From assembly GCA_002702065.1 (NCBI GenBank), contig NZXX01000010.1:97342-161341 (forward strand): 64,000 bases of DNA, read 5' to 3'. Numbering within the stretch: the stretch's first letter is position 1; every line of letters starts with the position of its first letter. A program made the position numbers and the translations under genes. The notes below the pieces were generated by a model. That model had not been told where the DNA came from. It worked only from the letters and a program-made list of their open reading frames with translations, and made no database searches. Shown in pieces: positions 43,560 to 51,907 of this stretch. The stretch comes from Anaerolineaceae bacterium. Lineage in GTDB: Bacteria; Chloroflexota; Anaerolineae; Aggregatilineales; Phototrophicaceae.

Positions 43560-44338
43560 TTCACGCACCAGTCATTGTGATCGGAATGCACCGTTCAGGG
43601 ACATCGCTATTTGCCAACATCCTGCTCGAACTGGGCATTCATATCGGTGACGACCTCAGCAATCATCATGAGTCGATTGCTTTCAAACGGCTGAATGATG
43701 TCTTGCTGCGCGATCAGGGCGCACACTGGGCCAATCCGCAGCCCTATCTGCGCAAGCTGAGTGACCCCTCGTTTATCACCTCTGAAGCCGATAAAGCACG
43801 CCGCTTGCTGGAGGCGATGGCAGACTATGGCGAGGTGGCGCATGGGCAACCGTGGGGGTGGAAGGACCCTCGTACAACCATTACGCTCCCTGTCTGGTTG
43901 AAGATTTTTCCGGAAGCCCGGGTGATCCATATGATTCGCAACGGCATTGACGTGGGCATGAGCCTTCAACGTCGCGAACCCCGCCGGTTGTTTTCGCGCC
44001 GAGATGCGGAGCCAATGATTCCGCCGTTATTCACGCGGGGGTACCGACTATGGGCGGAGTATCTGCAAACCGGGCTGGATACCGAATCCCTGTGTCGGCA
44101 TTATTTGCTTATGCGCTATGAAGACCTGATCGACAACCCGACCGTACAGCTCAATACATTGTGCACGTTCCTGAATATCAACGCGCCAGCAGACGTGCGT
44201 GCGCGAATTACCCATAAACTGGTCGGACGTCCGACAAAACGCGCGGCATGGGAAACGCGTTATCTGCAACTGTTGTTCAAGCTGGGGGCTGTAGATCCTG
44301 CGCCGCTGGCCCGCATGGGTTACGAACCGGGAGTTTAG
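43541..44338 (+). CDS. Sulfotransferase of the polysaccharide cluster
   Basis: This is a 265-residue sulfotransferase. The PAPS 5'-phosphosulfate loop is PVIVIGMHRSGTSLFANIL, and the 3'-phosphate-binding strand is ARVIHMIRNGIDVGMSL with the conserved R and S region. A conserved WKDPRTT precedes it. The C-terminal part has LLMRYEDLIDNP. There is no membrane segment. Its overlap with the flippase gene and position among glycosyltransferases indicate that it sulfates a sugar of the repeat unit or its precursor. PAPS would come from the Sat-CysC fusion nearby (inference). Confidence 0.9.
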   Translation: MEFTTLVHAPVIVIGMHRSGTSLFANILLELGIHIGDDLSNHHESIAFKRLNDVLLRDQGAHWANPQPYLRKLSDPSFITSEADKARRLLEAMADYGEVAHGQPWGWKDPRTTITLPVWLKIFPEARVIHMIRNGIDVGMSLQRREPRRLFSRRDAEPMIPPLFTRGYRLWAEYLQTGLDTESLCRHYLLMRYEDLIDNPTVQLNTLCTFLNINAPADVRARITHKLVGRPTKRAAWETRYLQLLFKLGAVDPAPLARMGYEPGV

Positions 44339-44343
44339 CTACC

Positions 44344-45291
44344 ATGCCAAATGCAAAGGTCGCGGTGATCGTGCTGCACTGGAATAATTACGCGGATACG
44401 CGCGATTGTCTGGAATCCCTGCGTGATGCCACCTATACGGACCTGATGATGGTGGTGGTAGACAACTCGTCGACAAATGACTCGGTGGACCGGCTGCGGG
44501 CTGAATTTCCGCAAGCTCATTTTGTTATGAATCCGGCTAATTATGGCTTTGCAAAAGGCAATAACGAAGGCATACGCTATGCTCTGGAGCACGATGCCGA
44601 TTATGTGTTGTTGTTGAACAATGACACCATTGTCTCGCCTGATTTTCTGGAGCCGTTGGTGCGCACGGCTGCCAGTGCAGATCGTGTTGGGGCGATCAGC
44701 GGTACGATCTATGACTACGATCGCGAGACGGGCCCGACCCGGCGCATCTACTATGCCGGTGCAGAACTTTCCCGGTGGCGTGGCATGGGCATTATCGCTC
44801 GTTATGGGCAGATTGATGAAGAGCCAGAGCAATCTGTGACCGAAGTCTCACACGTGAGCGGATGTAGTATGCTTATACCACGCAGCGTTCTGGATGATAT
44901 TGGCCTGCTGGATGAGCAGTTCTATTTTGGTGTGGAGGATGCCGATTTTTGCTGGCGGCTGCTGGATAGTCACTATAAGCTCTATTATGTGCCGGATTCG
45001 GTGTTGTGGCACAAACGGTCCGGTAGCCGCAGTTTCACGCCGGACGAATTTTATCATGGGTATATTTCAAAATGCCTGCTCATGTATAAGCATCTGCCAC
45101 CGTTGTTGTGGGCAGGCTGGTATGTGATTTATGCAGTTCGGACTCTTTTATTTTCCGGGCGGATCGTAGCCTATCTTCAAAGAAAACATCAGCTCAAGTC
45201 GGATCAGGCACAGGCGATGCAGCAGGCCATCCGCCGGGCAATTGTCGCTGCTGGCAAAGGCGATTTCGAGTCGCCGTTAAAATCATATTGA
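44344..45291 (+). CDS. Glycosyltransferase family 2 (rhamnosyltransferase-like)
   Basis: This is a 315-residue GT-A fold enzyme. VAVIVLHWNNYADTRDCLESL opens the nucleotide-binding domain, followed by VVVDNSSTNDSVDRL, the acceptor-side GFAKGNNEGIRYAL, and the DXD-type VLLLNNDTIVSPDFLEPL. A C-terminal hydrophobic stretch (LLWAGWYVIYAVRTLLF) probably associates with the membrane. Sugar donor and acceptor cannot be told. The in-frame extension to 44248 overlaps the previous gene and is not used; ATG 44344 lies five bases after its stop. Confidence 0.92.
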   Translation: MPNAKVAVIVLHWNNYADTRDCLESLRDATYTDLMMVVVDNSSTNDSVDRLRAEFPQAHFVMNPANYGFAKGNNEGIRYALEHDADYVLLLNNDTIVSPDFLEPLVRTAASADRVGAISGTIYDYDRETGPTRRIYYAGAELSRWRGMGIIARYGQIDEEPEQSVTEVSHVSGCSMLIPRSVLDDIGLLDEQFYFGVEDADFCWRLLDSHYKLYYVPDSVLWHKRSGSRSFTPDEFYHGYISKCLLMYKHLPPLLWAGWYVIYAVRTLLFSGRIVAYLQRKHQLKSDQAQAMQQAIRRAIVAAGKGDFESPLKSY

Positions 45292-45295
45292 TGCC

Positions 45296-45895
45296 ATGAC
45301 ACTACTAGCCATCTTTGCAAAGGCCCTGATATTCTTTCGGCGGGTAATCCGGCGGTTGAAAATGTACGTGTTGCGACCCGCTTTCAAACGATATGGCAAG
45401 AACTTCATTTTTGATCCGGATGGGCAGTATACCTTCCACACGATTGAAGTCGGCGACGATGTGTTTATCGGACCCGGTGCCATCCTTCAGGCTTCGGTGA
45501 GTGGAATCATCATCGGCAGTAAAGTGCTTTTCGGGCCGAGTGTGATCATTCGCGGCGGCAATCATAATACGGGTGAAGTGGGCCAGTTTATGTTTGATGT
45601 CAAGGTGAAGCGCCCGGAAGATGACGAGTTTGTGGTGATTGAGGACGATGTGTGGGTAGGTGCACGGGCGACGATTCTGAAAGGTGTGCGGGTAGGGCGT
45701 GGCGCGATCATCGCTGCCGGGGCGGTGGTGACAAAAGATGTGCCGCCCTATACGATTGTCGGTGGGGTTCCTGCGCGGGTGATGAAGGTTCGTTTTGACA
45801 TTGAGACATTGCTGGACCATGAAGCGCACTTGTATGCCCCTAACCGGCGGCTGACAGAGGCCCAGCTTCGTGAGCAGCTTGGAGATTACGTGTGA
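45296..45895 (+). CDS. Left-handed-beta-helix acyltransferase (WbbJ/LacA type)
   Basis: This is a 199-residue hexapeptide-repeat transferase. Turns such as VGDDVFIGPGAILQ, IIIGSKVLFGPSVIIRGG and IEDDVWVGARATILKGVRVGRGAIIAAGAVV show the beta-helix. The catalytic His lies in GGNHNTGEVGQF. The N terminus (LAIFAKALIFFRRVIRRL) is a hydrophobic or amphipathic helix. It should O-acetylate or otherwise acylate a sugar of the repeat unit. It starts four bases after the GT2 gene and overlaps the GT4 gene, so it is part of the same operon. Confidence 0.92.
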   Translation: MTLLAIFAKALIFFRRVIRRLKMYVLRPAFKRYGKNFIFDPDGQYTFHTIEVGDDVFIGPGAILQASVSGIIIGSKVLFGPSVIIRGGNHNTGEVGQFMFDVKVKRPEDDEFVVIEDDVWVGARATILKGVRVGRGAIIAAGAVVTKDVPPYTIVGGVPARVMKVRFDIETLLDHEAHLYAPNRRLTEAQLREQLGDYV

Positions 45896-47037
45896 ACGAC
45901 AATCAACCCACACGGGCTTCGCAGAAGATTGTCTTTGTCGGGTCTTTTGCCACGGCGGCCAGCGATGGGACGGTCGGGGGGCAGATGTTCGCCTGCCGGT
46001 CGCTGCTGAATAGCCCGCTGTCGGAACAGGTCGAATGGTATCTGATCGATACGACCCAGCGGTCGCTGCCACCGCCCAATCTGGCGGTTCGGCTGTATGA
46101 TGCAGTGCGCCGCGTTTCAAAGCTGATTGGTCTGCTGGCAACCAGGCCGGTCGATGGGGTGCTGGTCTTTTCGTCTTATCGAACGGCCAGCCTCGCCGAA
46201 AAGGGGCTGATGTGCATCCTCAGTCACGGATTGGGGAAGCGTGTGGTCATCAGCTTCCGGTCGGAGGTCAAAGCGCAACCGGTGGACCGCTGGTTCTTAT
46301 GGTACAAGCGGTGGATGGTGCGCAGTGCGGACGCGCTCATCTGCCAGAGCGAGAAGGCGGCACAGGCGCTGGTCGATCTGCTGGGTGTGCGACAGGACCA
46401 GATTGTGGTGATTCCGAACTGGATCGACAGCGCCGTTTACCAGCGTGCCGGGCGGACACGCAGTGATGTGAGTCAGCCGGTCCGGTTTGTGTACGTCGGC
46501 TGGCTGGAAACCTTCAAGGGCGTGTTTGAACTGCTGGATGCGGCGCATCAGCTTCGGCAGCAGGGGGTCAGTTTCCGGCTGGTGCTGTGTGGCAGCGGGT
46601 CGCAGCAGGCGGCGCTCGAAGTACGCTGCGCGGCGCTGGGGCTGGGCGAACAGGTGGTGTTTCGCGGGTGGGTCGATAAAGAGGCGCTGGTCGATGAATT
46701 TGCCGACAGTGATGTCTTTGTGCTGCCGTCATACAGTGAGGGACTGCCCAATGCGCTGCTGGAAGCGATGGCGGCGGGGTTGGCGGTCATCACGACCCCG
46801 GTGGGCGGCATCCCATCCGTAATTGATGAACCGGAAAACGGGCTGCTCGTACCGGCTCAGGACGCGGCGGCGCTGGCACAGGCGATGGCAAAACTGGCCG
46901 CTGATCCGCAGCGTGTGCAGCAGATGGGCAGTCACAATCAGGCGCGTATTCGCCAGCAGCATGATATTCGTCAGGTCTGGCCACGGGTGGCGCAGGCACT
47001 TAACGTCGAGCAACCAACCAGCGAGAGTTTAGCATGA
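45892..47037 (+). CDS. Glycosyltransferase family 4
   Basis: This is a 381-residue GT-B enzyme. It opens KIVFVGSFATAASDGTVGGQM. The C-terminal donor domain carries VRFVYVGWLETFKGVFELLDA, LVLCGSGSQQAAL, and the retaining-GT4 motif FVLPSYSEGLPNALLEAMA with the E(x7)E pair. It transfers a nucleotide-activated sugar to the growing repeat unit. It begins with GTG inside the end of the acyltransferase gene and its own stop overlaps the epimerase start. Confidence 0.92.
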   Translation: MNDNQPTRASQKIVFVGSFATAASDGTVGGQMFACRSLLNSPLSEQVEWYLIDTTQRSLPPPNLAVRLYDAVRRVSKLIGLLATRPVDGVLVFSSYRTASLAEKGLMCILSHGLGKRVVISFRSEVKAQPVDRWFLWYKRWMVRSADALICQSEKAAQALVDLLGVRQDQIVVIPNWIDSAVYQRAGRTRSDVSQPVRFVYVGWLETFKGVFELLDAAHQLRQQGVSFRLVLCGSGSQQAALEVRCAALGLGEQVVFRGWVDKEALVDEFADSDVFVLPSYSEGLPNALLEAMAAGLAVITTPVGGIPSVIDEPENGLLVPAQDAAALAQAMAKLAADPQRVQQMGSHNQARIRQQHDIRQVWPRVAQALNVEQPTSESLA

Positions 47038-47996
47038 CAGAAACCTATATTGTGACCGGTGGGGCAGGGTTTATCGGCTCTCATCTGGCAGAGCGCCTGC
47101 TGCGTGAAGGGCATACGGTGCGGGTGGTGGATAATCTGCTGACCGGCAGCCGAGACAATGTCCAGCCCTTTTGTGATGACCCGGCCTATCGCGAACGCTT
47201 CAGCTTTCATGAAGTCAGCATTACTGATGCGGATGCGCTGAGGCCCGTGTTTGAGGGCGTTGATTACGTGCTGCATCAGGCGGCGCTGCCATCGGTGCCG
47301 CGCAGTGTGGCGAATCCGGTGGAGACTCATCACCATTGCGTGACCGGCACATTGAATGTGCTGAACGCGGCGCGAGACGCAGGGGTGAAGCGCGTGGTCT
47401 ATGCCTCATCATCCTCGATCTACGGCGATGCGCCCGGCGACGCCAAAGTGGAAACCATGCCCCCGCAGCCCAAATCGCCCTATGGCGCGGCCAAGCTGGC
47501 GGCGGAATATTATTGCCGGGTGTTTGCAGATACCTATGGACTGGAAACGGTGGCGCTGCGCTATTTTAATGTCTTTGGTCCCCGGCAGGACCCGACCTCA
47601 GAATATGCGGCGGTGATCCCGAAGTTTATTACCCTCATGCTGGACAGTCAGCCGCCGGTCATTCATGGGGATGGCATGCAGTCGCGTGATTTCACTTATA
47701 TTGATAATGTCGTCGAGGGCAACCTGCTGGCAGCGCGTACGCCGGGAGTCGGTGGCAGTTATATGAATCTGGCAACCGGCGGTCAGGTGAGCCTGCTCGA
47801 ACTGGTGGACAAGCTGAACGTGCTGCTGGATACGGCCTACGCACCACATCATGGGCCAGAACGAACCGGCGATATTAAACACTCGCGGGCCAATGTGGAC
47901 AAAGCGCGCGAACTGCTGCATTATGAACCGATTGTGGATTTTGATACGGGTCTGGCGCGGACGGTTGAATGGTTTCGCAGCCAGTCAAATGAATGA
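47034..47996 (+). CDS. UDP-sugar 4-epimerase (WbpP/Gne-like, extended SDR)
   Basis: This is a 320-residue extended SDR. The NAD motif is VTGGAGFIGSHLAERLL, followed by QAALPSVPRSVANP, a pattern found in UDP-N-acetylglucosamine 4-epimerases of the WbpP group. The catalytic site follows as VYASSSSIYGDAP and SPYGAAKLAAEYY (Tyr/Lys). ALRYFNVFGPRQDP and GDGMQSRDFTYIDNVVEG complete the substrate site. It probably interconverts UDP-GlcNAc(A) and UDP-GalNAc(A), acting with the 6-dehydrogenase encoded directly downstream. Confidence 0.9.
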   Translation: MTETYIVTGGAGFIGSHLAERLLREGHTVRVVDNLLTGSRDNVQPFCDDPAYRERFSFHEVSITDADALRPVFEGVDYVLHQAALPSVPRSVANPVETHHHCVTGTLNVLNAARDAGVKRVVYASSSSIYGDAPGDAKVETMPPQPKSPYGAAKLAAEYYCRVFADTYGLETVALRYFNVFGPRQDPTSEYAAVIPKFITLMLDSQPPVIHGDGMQSRDFTYIDNVVEGNLLAARTPGVGGSYMNLATGGQVSLLELVDKLNVLLDTAYAPHHGPERTGDIKHSRANVDKARELLHYEPIVDFDTGLARTVEWFRSQSNE

Positions 47997-48010
47997 AGTT
48001 GGAGGCTTAT

Positions 48011-49324
48011 ATGTCTGTCAAGGATACGCTGCTGGCGAAGATCGACCGGCGCGACGCGAAAGTCGGTATTGTGGGGCTGGGTTATGTCGGGCTGCCACTG
48101 GCGGTTGCCTTTGCGCAGGAAGGCTTTGAGGTCATCGGGCTGGATATCAGCGAGCAAAAGACCGCCTTGCTCAACAAGGGGGTCAGCTATATCGGGGATA
48201 TTGCCAGCGACGACCTGAAGCCGCTGGTGGAAGCCGGCAAGCTGCGGGCGACGACGGATTACGCCGACCTGAGCACTGTGGATGCGATCAGCGTGTGTGT
48301 GCCGACGCCGCTGCGCAAAACCAAGGACCCGGACATGTCGTTCGTGATCGCGTCGCTGGAAGCGATTGCGCCGATTGCCCATGAAGGCATGCTGGTGGTG
48401 CTGGAAAGCACGACGTATCCCGGCACGACCGAGGAAATCGTCGTCCCCAAGCTGCTGCAAAACGGTTTCCGCATTGGTGAGAATATCTTCGCCGCGTTTT
48501 CGCCAGAGCGCATCGACCCCGGCAACATGCAGTATCAGGTGCGCAATACGCCTAAGGTCGTGGGCGGCGTAACCCCGGAATGCACCGAAGTGGCAAAGGC
48601 GCTCTACAGCACGATTATTGACACGGTGTTCCCGGTTTCTTCGCCCACCGCTGCCGAGATGGTCAAGCTGCTGGAAAACACTTTCCGCGCGGTCAATATC
48701 GGTCTGGTAAATGAAATGGCGCTGATGTGCGAAAAGCTGGACATCAACGTGTGGGAAGTGATCGAAGCGGCCAAGACCAAACCATTTGGCTTTATGCCAT
48801 TTTATCCGGGGCCGGGGCTGGGTGGTCACTGTATCCCGATTGACCCGCTGTACCTGAGCTGGAAGCTGAAGACGTTGAATTACACCGCGCGCTTTATTGA
48901 ACTGGCCAGCGAGATCAACACCAGCATGCCGCATCATGTGGTCAACAAGGTGATGGAAGGACTCAACGACGACTGCAAAGCCGTCAATGGGTCGCGGGTG
49001 GTGATACTGGGCGTGGCTTATAAACGCGACGTGGACGATGTGCGCGAAAGCCCGGCGTTGGACATCATCGGTCTGCTGCAAGGCAAAGGCGCGCGCATTG
49101 CTTATTATGACCCGTTTGTGCCCAGCATCCGCCTGGAAGATGACGAGATGATGGCGAGCGAATCATACAGTGACGCGCTGCTGGATGAAGCCGACGCGGT
49201 GGTGATCGTCACCAACCATTCGTCATTCGACTGGCAGCATGTGCTGGACCACAGCAAACTGGTGATCGACACCCGTAATGCGACCCAAAATCTGACGGGC
49301 AAGGCGCGTGTCGTCAGTCTCTAA
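48011..49324 (+). CDS. UDP-N-acetylhexosamine 6-dehydrogenase (WbpA/WbpO-like)
   Basis: This is a 437-residue nucleotide-sugar dehydrogenase that oxidises C6 to a uronic acid using two NAD. The dinucleotide motif is VGIVGLGYVGLPLAVAFAQ. The central region has PFGFMPFYPGPGLGGHC with IPIDPLYLSWK, where Cys is catalytic. This signature is that of UDP-GlcNAc/GalNAc-type dehydrogenases more than of UDP-glucose dehydrogenase. ATG 48011 has GGAGG five bases before it; an alternative ATG six codons earlier lacks one. With the 4-epimerase and the 2-epimerase at 50757, UDP-GalNAcA or UDP-ManNAcA are plausible products. Confidence 0.92.
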   Translation: MSVKDTLLAKIDRRDAKVGIVGLGYVGLPLAVAFAQEGFEVIGLDISEQKTALLNKGVSYIGDIASDDLKPLVEAGKLRATTDYADLSTVDAISVCVPTPLRKTKDPDMSFVIASLEAIAPIAHEGMLVVLESTTYPGTTEEIVVPKLLQNGFRIGENIFAAFSPERIDPGNMQYQVRNTPKVVGGVTPECTEVAKALYSTIIDTVFPVSSPTAAEMVKLLENTFRAVNIGLVNEMALMCEKLDINVWEVIEAAKTKPFGFMPFYPGPGLGGHCIPIDPLYLSWKLKTLNYTARFIELASEINTSMPHHVVNKVMEGLNDDCKAVNGSRVVILGVAYKRDVDDVRESPALDIIGLLQGKGARIAYYDPFVPSIRLEDDEMMASESYSDALLDEADAVVIVTNHSSFDWQHVLDHSKLVIDTRNATQNLTGKARVVSL

Positions 49325-50633
49325 ACCATTTCCTGCCGTACTGGTGGCGGTGGGGCGGGTTATCCTGTGGCTGGAACCGTTGTATCTGGCCCTGACCACA
49401 CTGGCTTTTTTTTACCCGACCCCCACCCGCACCAACTGGCTGTGGCTCTTATGGCTGCTGGTGCCGGTTGTGGCGGCGCGCTATGTCGTGCATGGTCGCC
49501 TGCTGACGCGGACTCCGCTCAATGTCTGGTTTGCCGCGCTACTGGTGCTGGGCGTGCTGAACGTCTATCTGGCCCCGTATACGCGCGGCCTGCTGCTGCT
49601 GGCACGGCCTGTACTGGGCATTGCCACCTATCTGGCGATGGTCGAGTCCGCCCGCACGTCTGGTCGGATGCGCGGGCCGTTGCAGGTGATCATCATGCTG
49701 GGGCTGCTGGTGGGGGTGCTGGCGATTGGCTCGACCCAGTGGAATCCCAAGTCTGCCCAATTGAGCGTCATTACCGGGTCGCTGCCAGATTTGCAGGGCT
49801 TCCCCGGCGCGGAGGCTGGCTTTAACGCCAATGAAATCGCGGGTGGGCTGTCGTGGCTGGTGCCATTGATGGCCGGGCTGGCGCTCTATCGCTGGCAACA
49901 GCGGGAACCGCGCTGGCATGTGACGCTGGCTTTCATCCTGATGTTTGCGGCGCTGTTGTTGGGCCAAAGCCGGTCTGCGTTGATTGGTGTATTCATCGCG
50001 CTGGCGTTCCTGATTCCGCTGATTATTAAACGTCTGCCCTGGCGCGTGCTGACCTATGCCGCGCTGCTGCTGGCGGTAGGATTTCAGGTATGGGTGTCGG
50101 CGGATTTCGCAGCCAGCCAGGCGGAGATTGTCGAGACAGCCCAGAACCAGCGCTTTCGCACGTTGCCGCTGCAAACCCATGACGAGCGCAATATCAACGT
50201 GCGGCTGGAAATCTTTGGCAGTGCGCTGGCAATCATCCGCAATCATCCGCTGACCGGGGTGGGGCTGTCGATGTTCCGCGACGGGCGAGTCCGCGCTGAT
50301 TATCCGGTGCCGATGATGGAGGACCGTATTCTGCCGCATGCCCACAACGAACCCTTGCAGATGGGGTCTGATATGGGCATTCCTGGGCTGGTGGTTTTTG
50401 TGGGCATTTACGCTGCTGCTGGTTACATGCTGCTGCAAAGCTGGCGGCAGGGCGGCGCACAGACGAAAGCGGTCAGCGCGTCGATTGCCGCAGGTTTGCT
50501 GGCCCACGCGATATATGGCATGGCTGACGCGGTGACTCTGTGGGACCGGCTGACGTTTGTTTACTGGCTGATGCTGGGTCTGGTCGGGGCGCAGTATATG
50601 CTGGTCGTGCGGCGTGACCAGCCTTCGGCGTAG
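49308..50633 (+). CDS. O-antigen ligase / polysaccharide polymerase-like membrane protein (second)
   Basis: This is a 441-residue protein with about 11 hydrophobic segments and the Wzy/WaaL-type loop containing NVRLEIFGSALAIIRNHPLTGVGLSMFRD. The HPLTGVG matches the PF04932 motif. It overlaps the dehydrogenase gene by 17 bases if the GTG at 49308 is the start. It is the second such protein in the cluster, the other being at 40716. One may polymerise repeat units and the other attach the chain to an acceptor, or they may serve two glycans. Confidence 0.85.
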   Translation: MSSVSKPFPAVLVAVGRVILWLEPLYLALTTLAFFYPTPTRTNWLWLLWLLVPVVAARYVVHGRLLTRTPLNVWFAALLVLGVLNVYLAPYTRGLLLLARPVLGIATYLAMVESARTSGRMRGPLQVIIMLGLLVGVLAIGSTQWNPKSAQLSVITGSLPDLQGFPGAEAGFNANEIAGGLSWLVPLMAGLALYRWQQREPRWHVTLAFILMFAALLLGQSRSALIGVFIALAFLIPLIIKRLPWRVLTYAALLLAVGFQVWVSADFAASQAEIVETAQNQRFRTLPLQTHDERNINVRLEIFGSALAIIRNHPLTGVGLSMFRDGRVRADYPVPMMEDRILPHAHNEPLQMGSDMGIPGLVVFVGIYAAAGYMLLQSWRQGGAQTKAVSASIAAGLLAHAIYGMADAVTLWDRLTFVYWLMLGLVGAQYMLVVRRDQPSA

Positions 50634-50756
50634 GGGCGCATCCATGTGCAAGCCCGCTCTCCATGTCGCCGCGCTATTTGCACCCTTATAGATGGTGATT
50701 AGTCGTTAAGCTCGCAGGTGTTTTATTCTATCCGTGTCACATGAAAGAGGCTGAAC

Positions 50757-51833
50757 ATGCACATTTTGCATGTGGTGGGTGCGCGCCCGAACTTTATGAA
50801 AGCTGCGCCGGTGATGCGGGCGCTGGCAAACCGCGCCGGAATCCGTCAGACACTGGTGCACACCGGGCAGCATTACGACGCCAATATGTCCGACATTTTC
50901 TTCCGCCAGCTCGATCTGCCGCAGCCGGACATCAACCTGGGGGTGGGTTCGGGCAGCCACACCGGGCAGACGGCACAGATCATGCTGGGGCTGGAAGAAG
51001 TCTTCACGGCGCAGCAACCGGACTGGGTGCTGGTGTACGGCGACGTCAATTCGACGCTGGCGGCGGCGCTGGTGTGTGCCAAGCTGCTCATCAAAATCGC
51101 GCATGTCGAGGCCGGGCTGCGTTCGGGGGATCGCACTATGCCGGAGGAAGTCAACCGCCTGCTGACGGACCGGGTAGCGGATTTGCTGCTGACGCCTTCG
51201 CAGGATGGCGACGAGAACCTGCTGCATGAAGGGGTCGATCCGGAGAAGATTCATTGTGTCGGCAATGTGATGATCGACACGCTGGTGCGGCTGCTGCCCC
51301 GCGCGCATGACGTCACATTTGATGACCTGCCGGACCGTTATGCGCTGGTGACGCTGCATCGCCCTTCGAATGTGGATGACCCGGCCATGCTGCGCCAGAT
51401 CATCGAAACGCTGGCGGCGATCAGCGCGGATATTCCGGTGCTGTTCCCGGTGCACCCGCGCACCCGGCAGCGCATCGCCAGCTTTGGCATTGACCTGCCA
51501 GATGGGGGTCGTTTCCGCTTGATGGAGCCGGTGGGCTATATCGAGTTTCTGGCGCTGCAAACCCGTGCCACGCTCATCATCACCGACTCCGGTGGCATTC
51601 AGGAAGAAAGCACCTTTCTGGGCGTGCCCTGCCTGACCGTGCGCGAAAACACCGAACGTCCGGTCACGGTCACGCTGGGGACGAATGTACTGGTGGGGCA
51701 GGACATGGATCAACTGCGGACCCATGTCGCGGCGGTGCTGGCCGGGCAGGGCCGCAATGGGCAGATTCCGCCGTTGTGGGATGGCAAAGCAGGTGAACGG
51801 ATCGCCGCTATTCTTGTACCCGAAGCGGAATAG
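50757..51833 (+). CDS. wecB: UDP-N-acetylglucosamine 2-epimerase (non-hydrolysing)
   Basis: This is a 358-residue GT-B-like epimerase converting UDP-GlcNAc to UDP-ManNAc. Landmarks are HVVGARPNFMKAAPVMRAL, VHTGQHYDANMSDIFF, VYGDVNSTLAAALVC, IAHVEAGLRSGDRTMPEEVNR, and the catalytic region ITDSGGIQEESTFLGVPCLTVRENTERP. GAGG lies before the ATG. It follows the second ligase-like gene after 123 bases without a gene, so it may have its own promoter. It supplies ManNAc residues for the polysaccharide, or ManNAcA with the dehydrogenase at 48011. Confidence 0.94.
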   Translation: MHILHVVGARPNFMKAAPVMRALANRAGIRQTLVHTGQHYDANMSDIFFRQLDLPQPDINLGVGSGSHTGQTAQIMLGLEEVFTAQQPDWVLVYGDVNSTLAAALVCAKLLIKIAHVEAGLRSGDRTMPEEVNRLLTDRVADLLLTPSQDGDENLLHEGVDPEKIHCVGNVMIDTLVRLLPRAHDVTFDDLPDRYALVTLHRPSNVDDPAMLRQIIETLAAISADIPVLFPVHPRTRQRIASFGIDLPDGGRFRLMEPVGYIEFLALQTRATLIITDSGGIQEESTFLGVPCLTVRENTERPVTVTLGTNVLVGQDMDQLRTHVAAVLAGQGRNGQIPPLWDGKAGERIAAILVPEAE

Positions 51834-51907
51834 TGCCATCGTCGGTTGATTGATTGAAGCCCTGCTTGTTACAATCGCCTGAAAATCATGAGGCAAAAGA
51901 GAGTCTG

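Noticed and set aside
49539..50651. 370-codon minus-strand ORF rich in His and Gln
   Set aside because: Mirror of the hydrophobic Leu/Val/Ala codons of the polymerase-like membrane protein.
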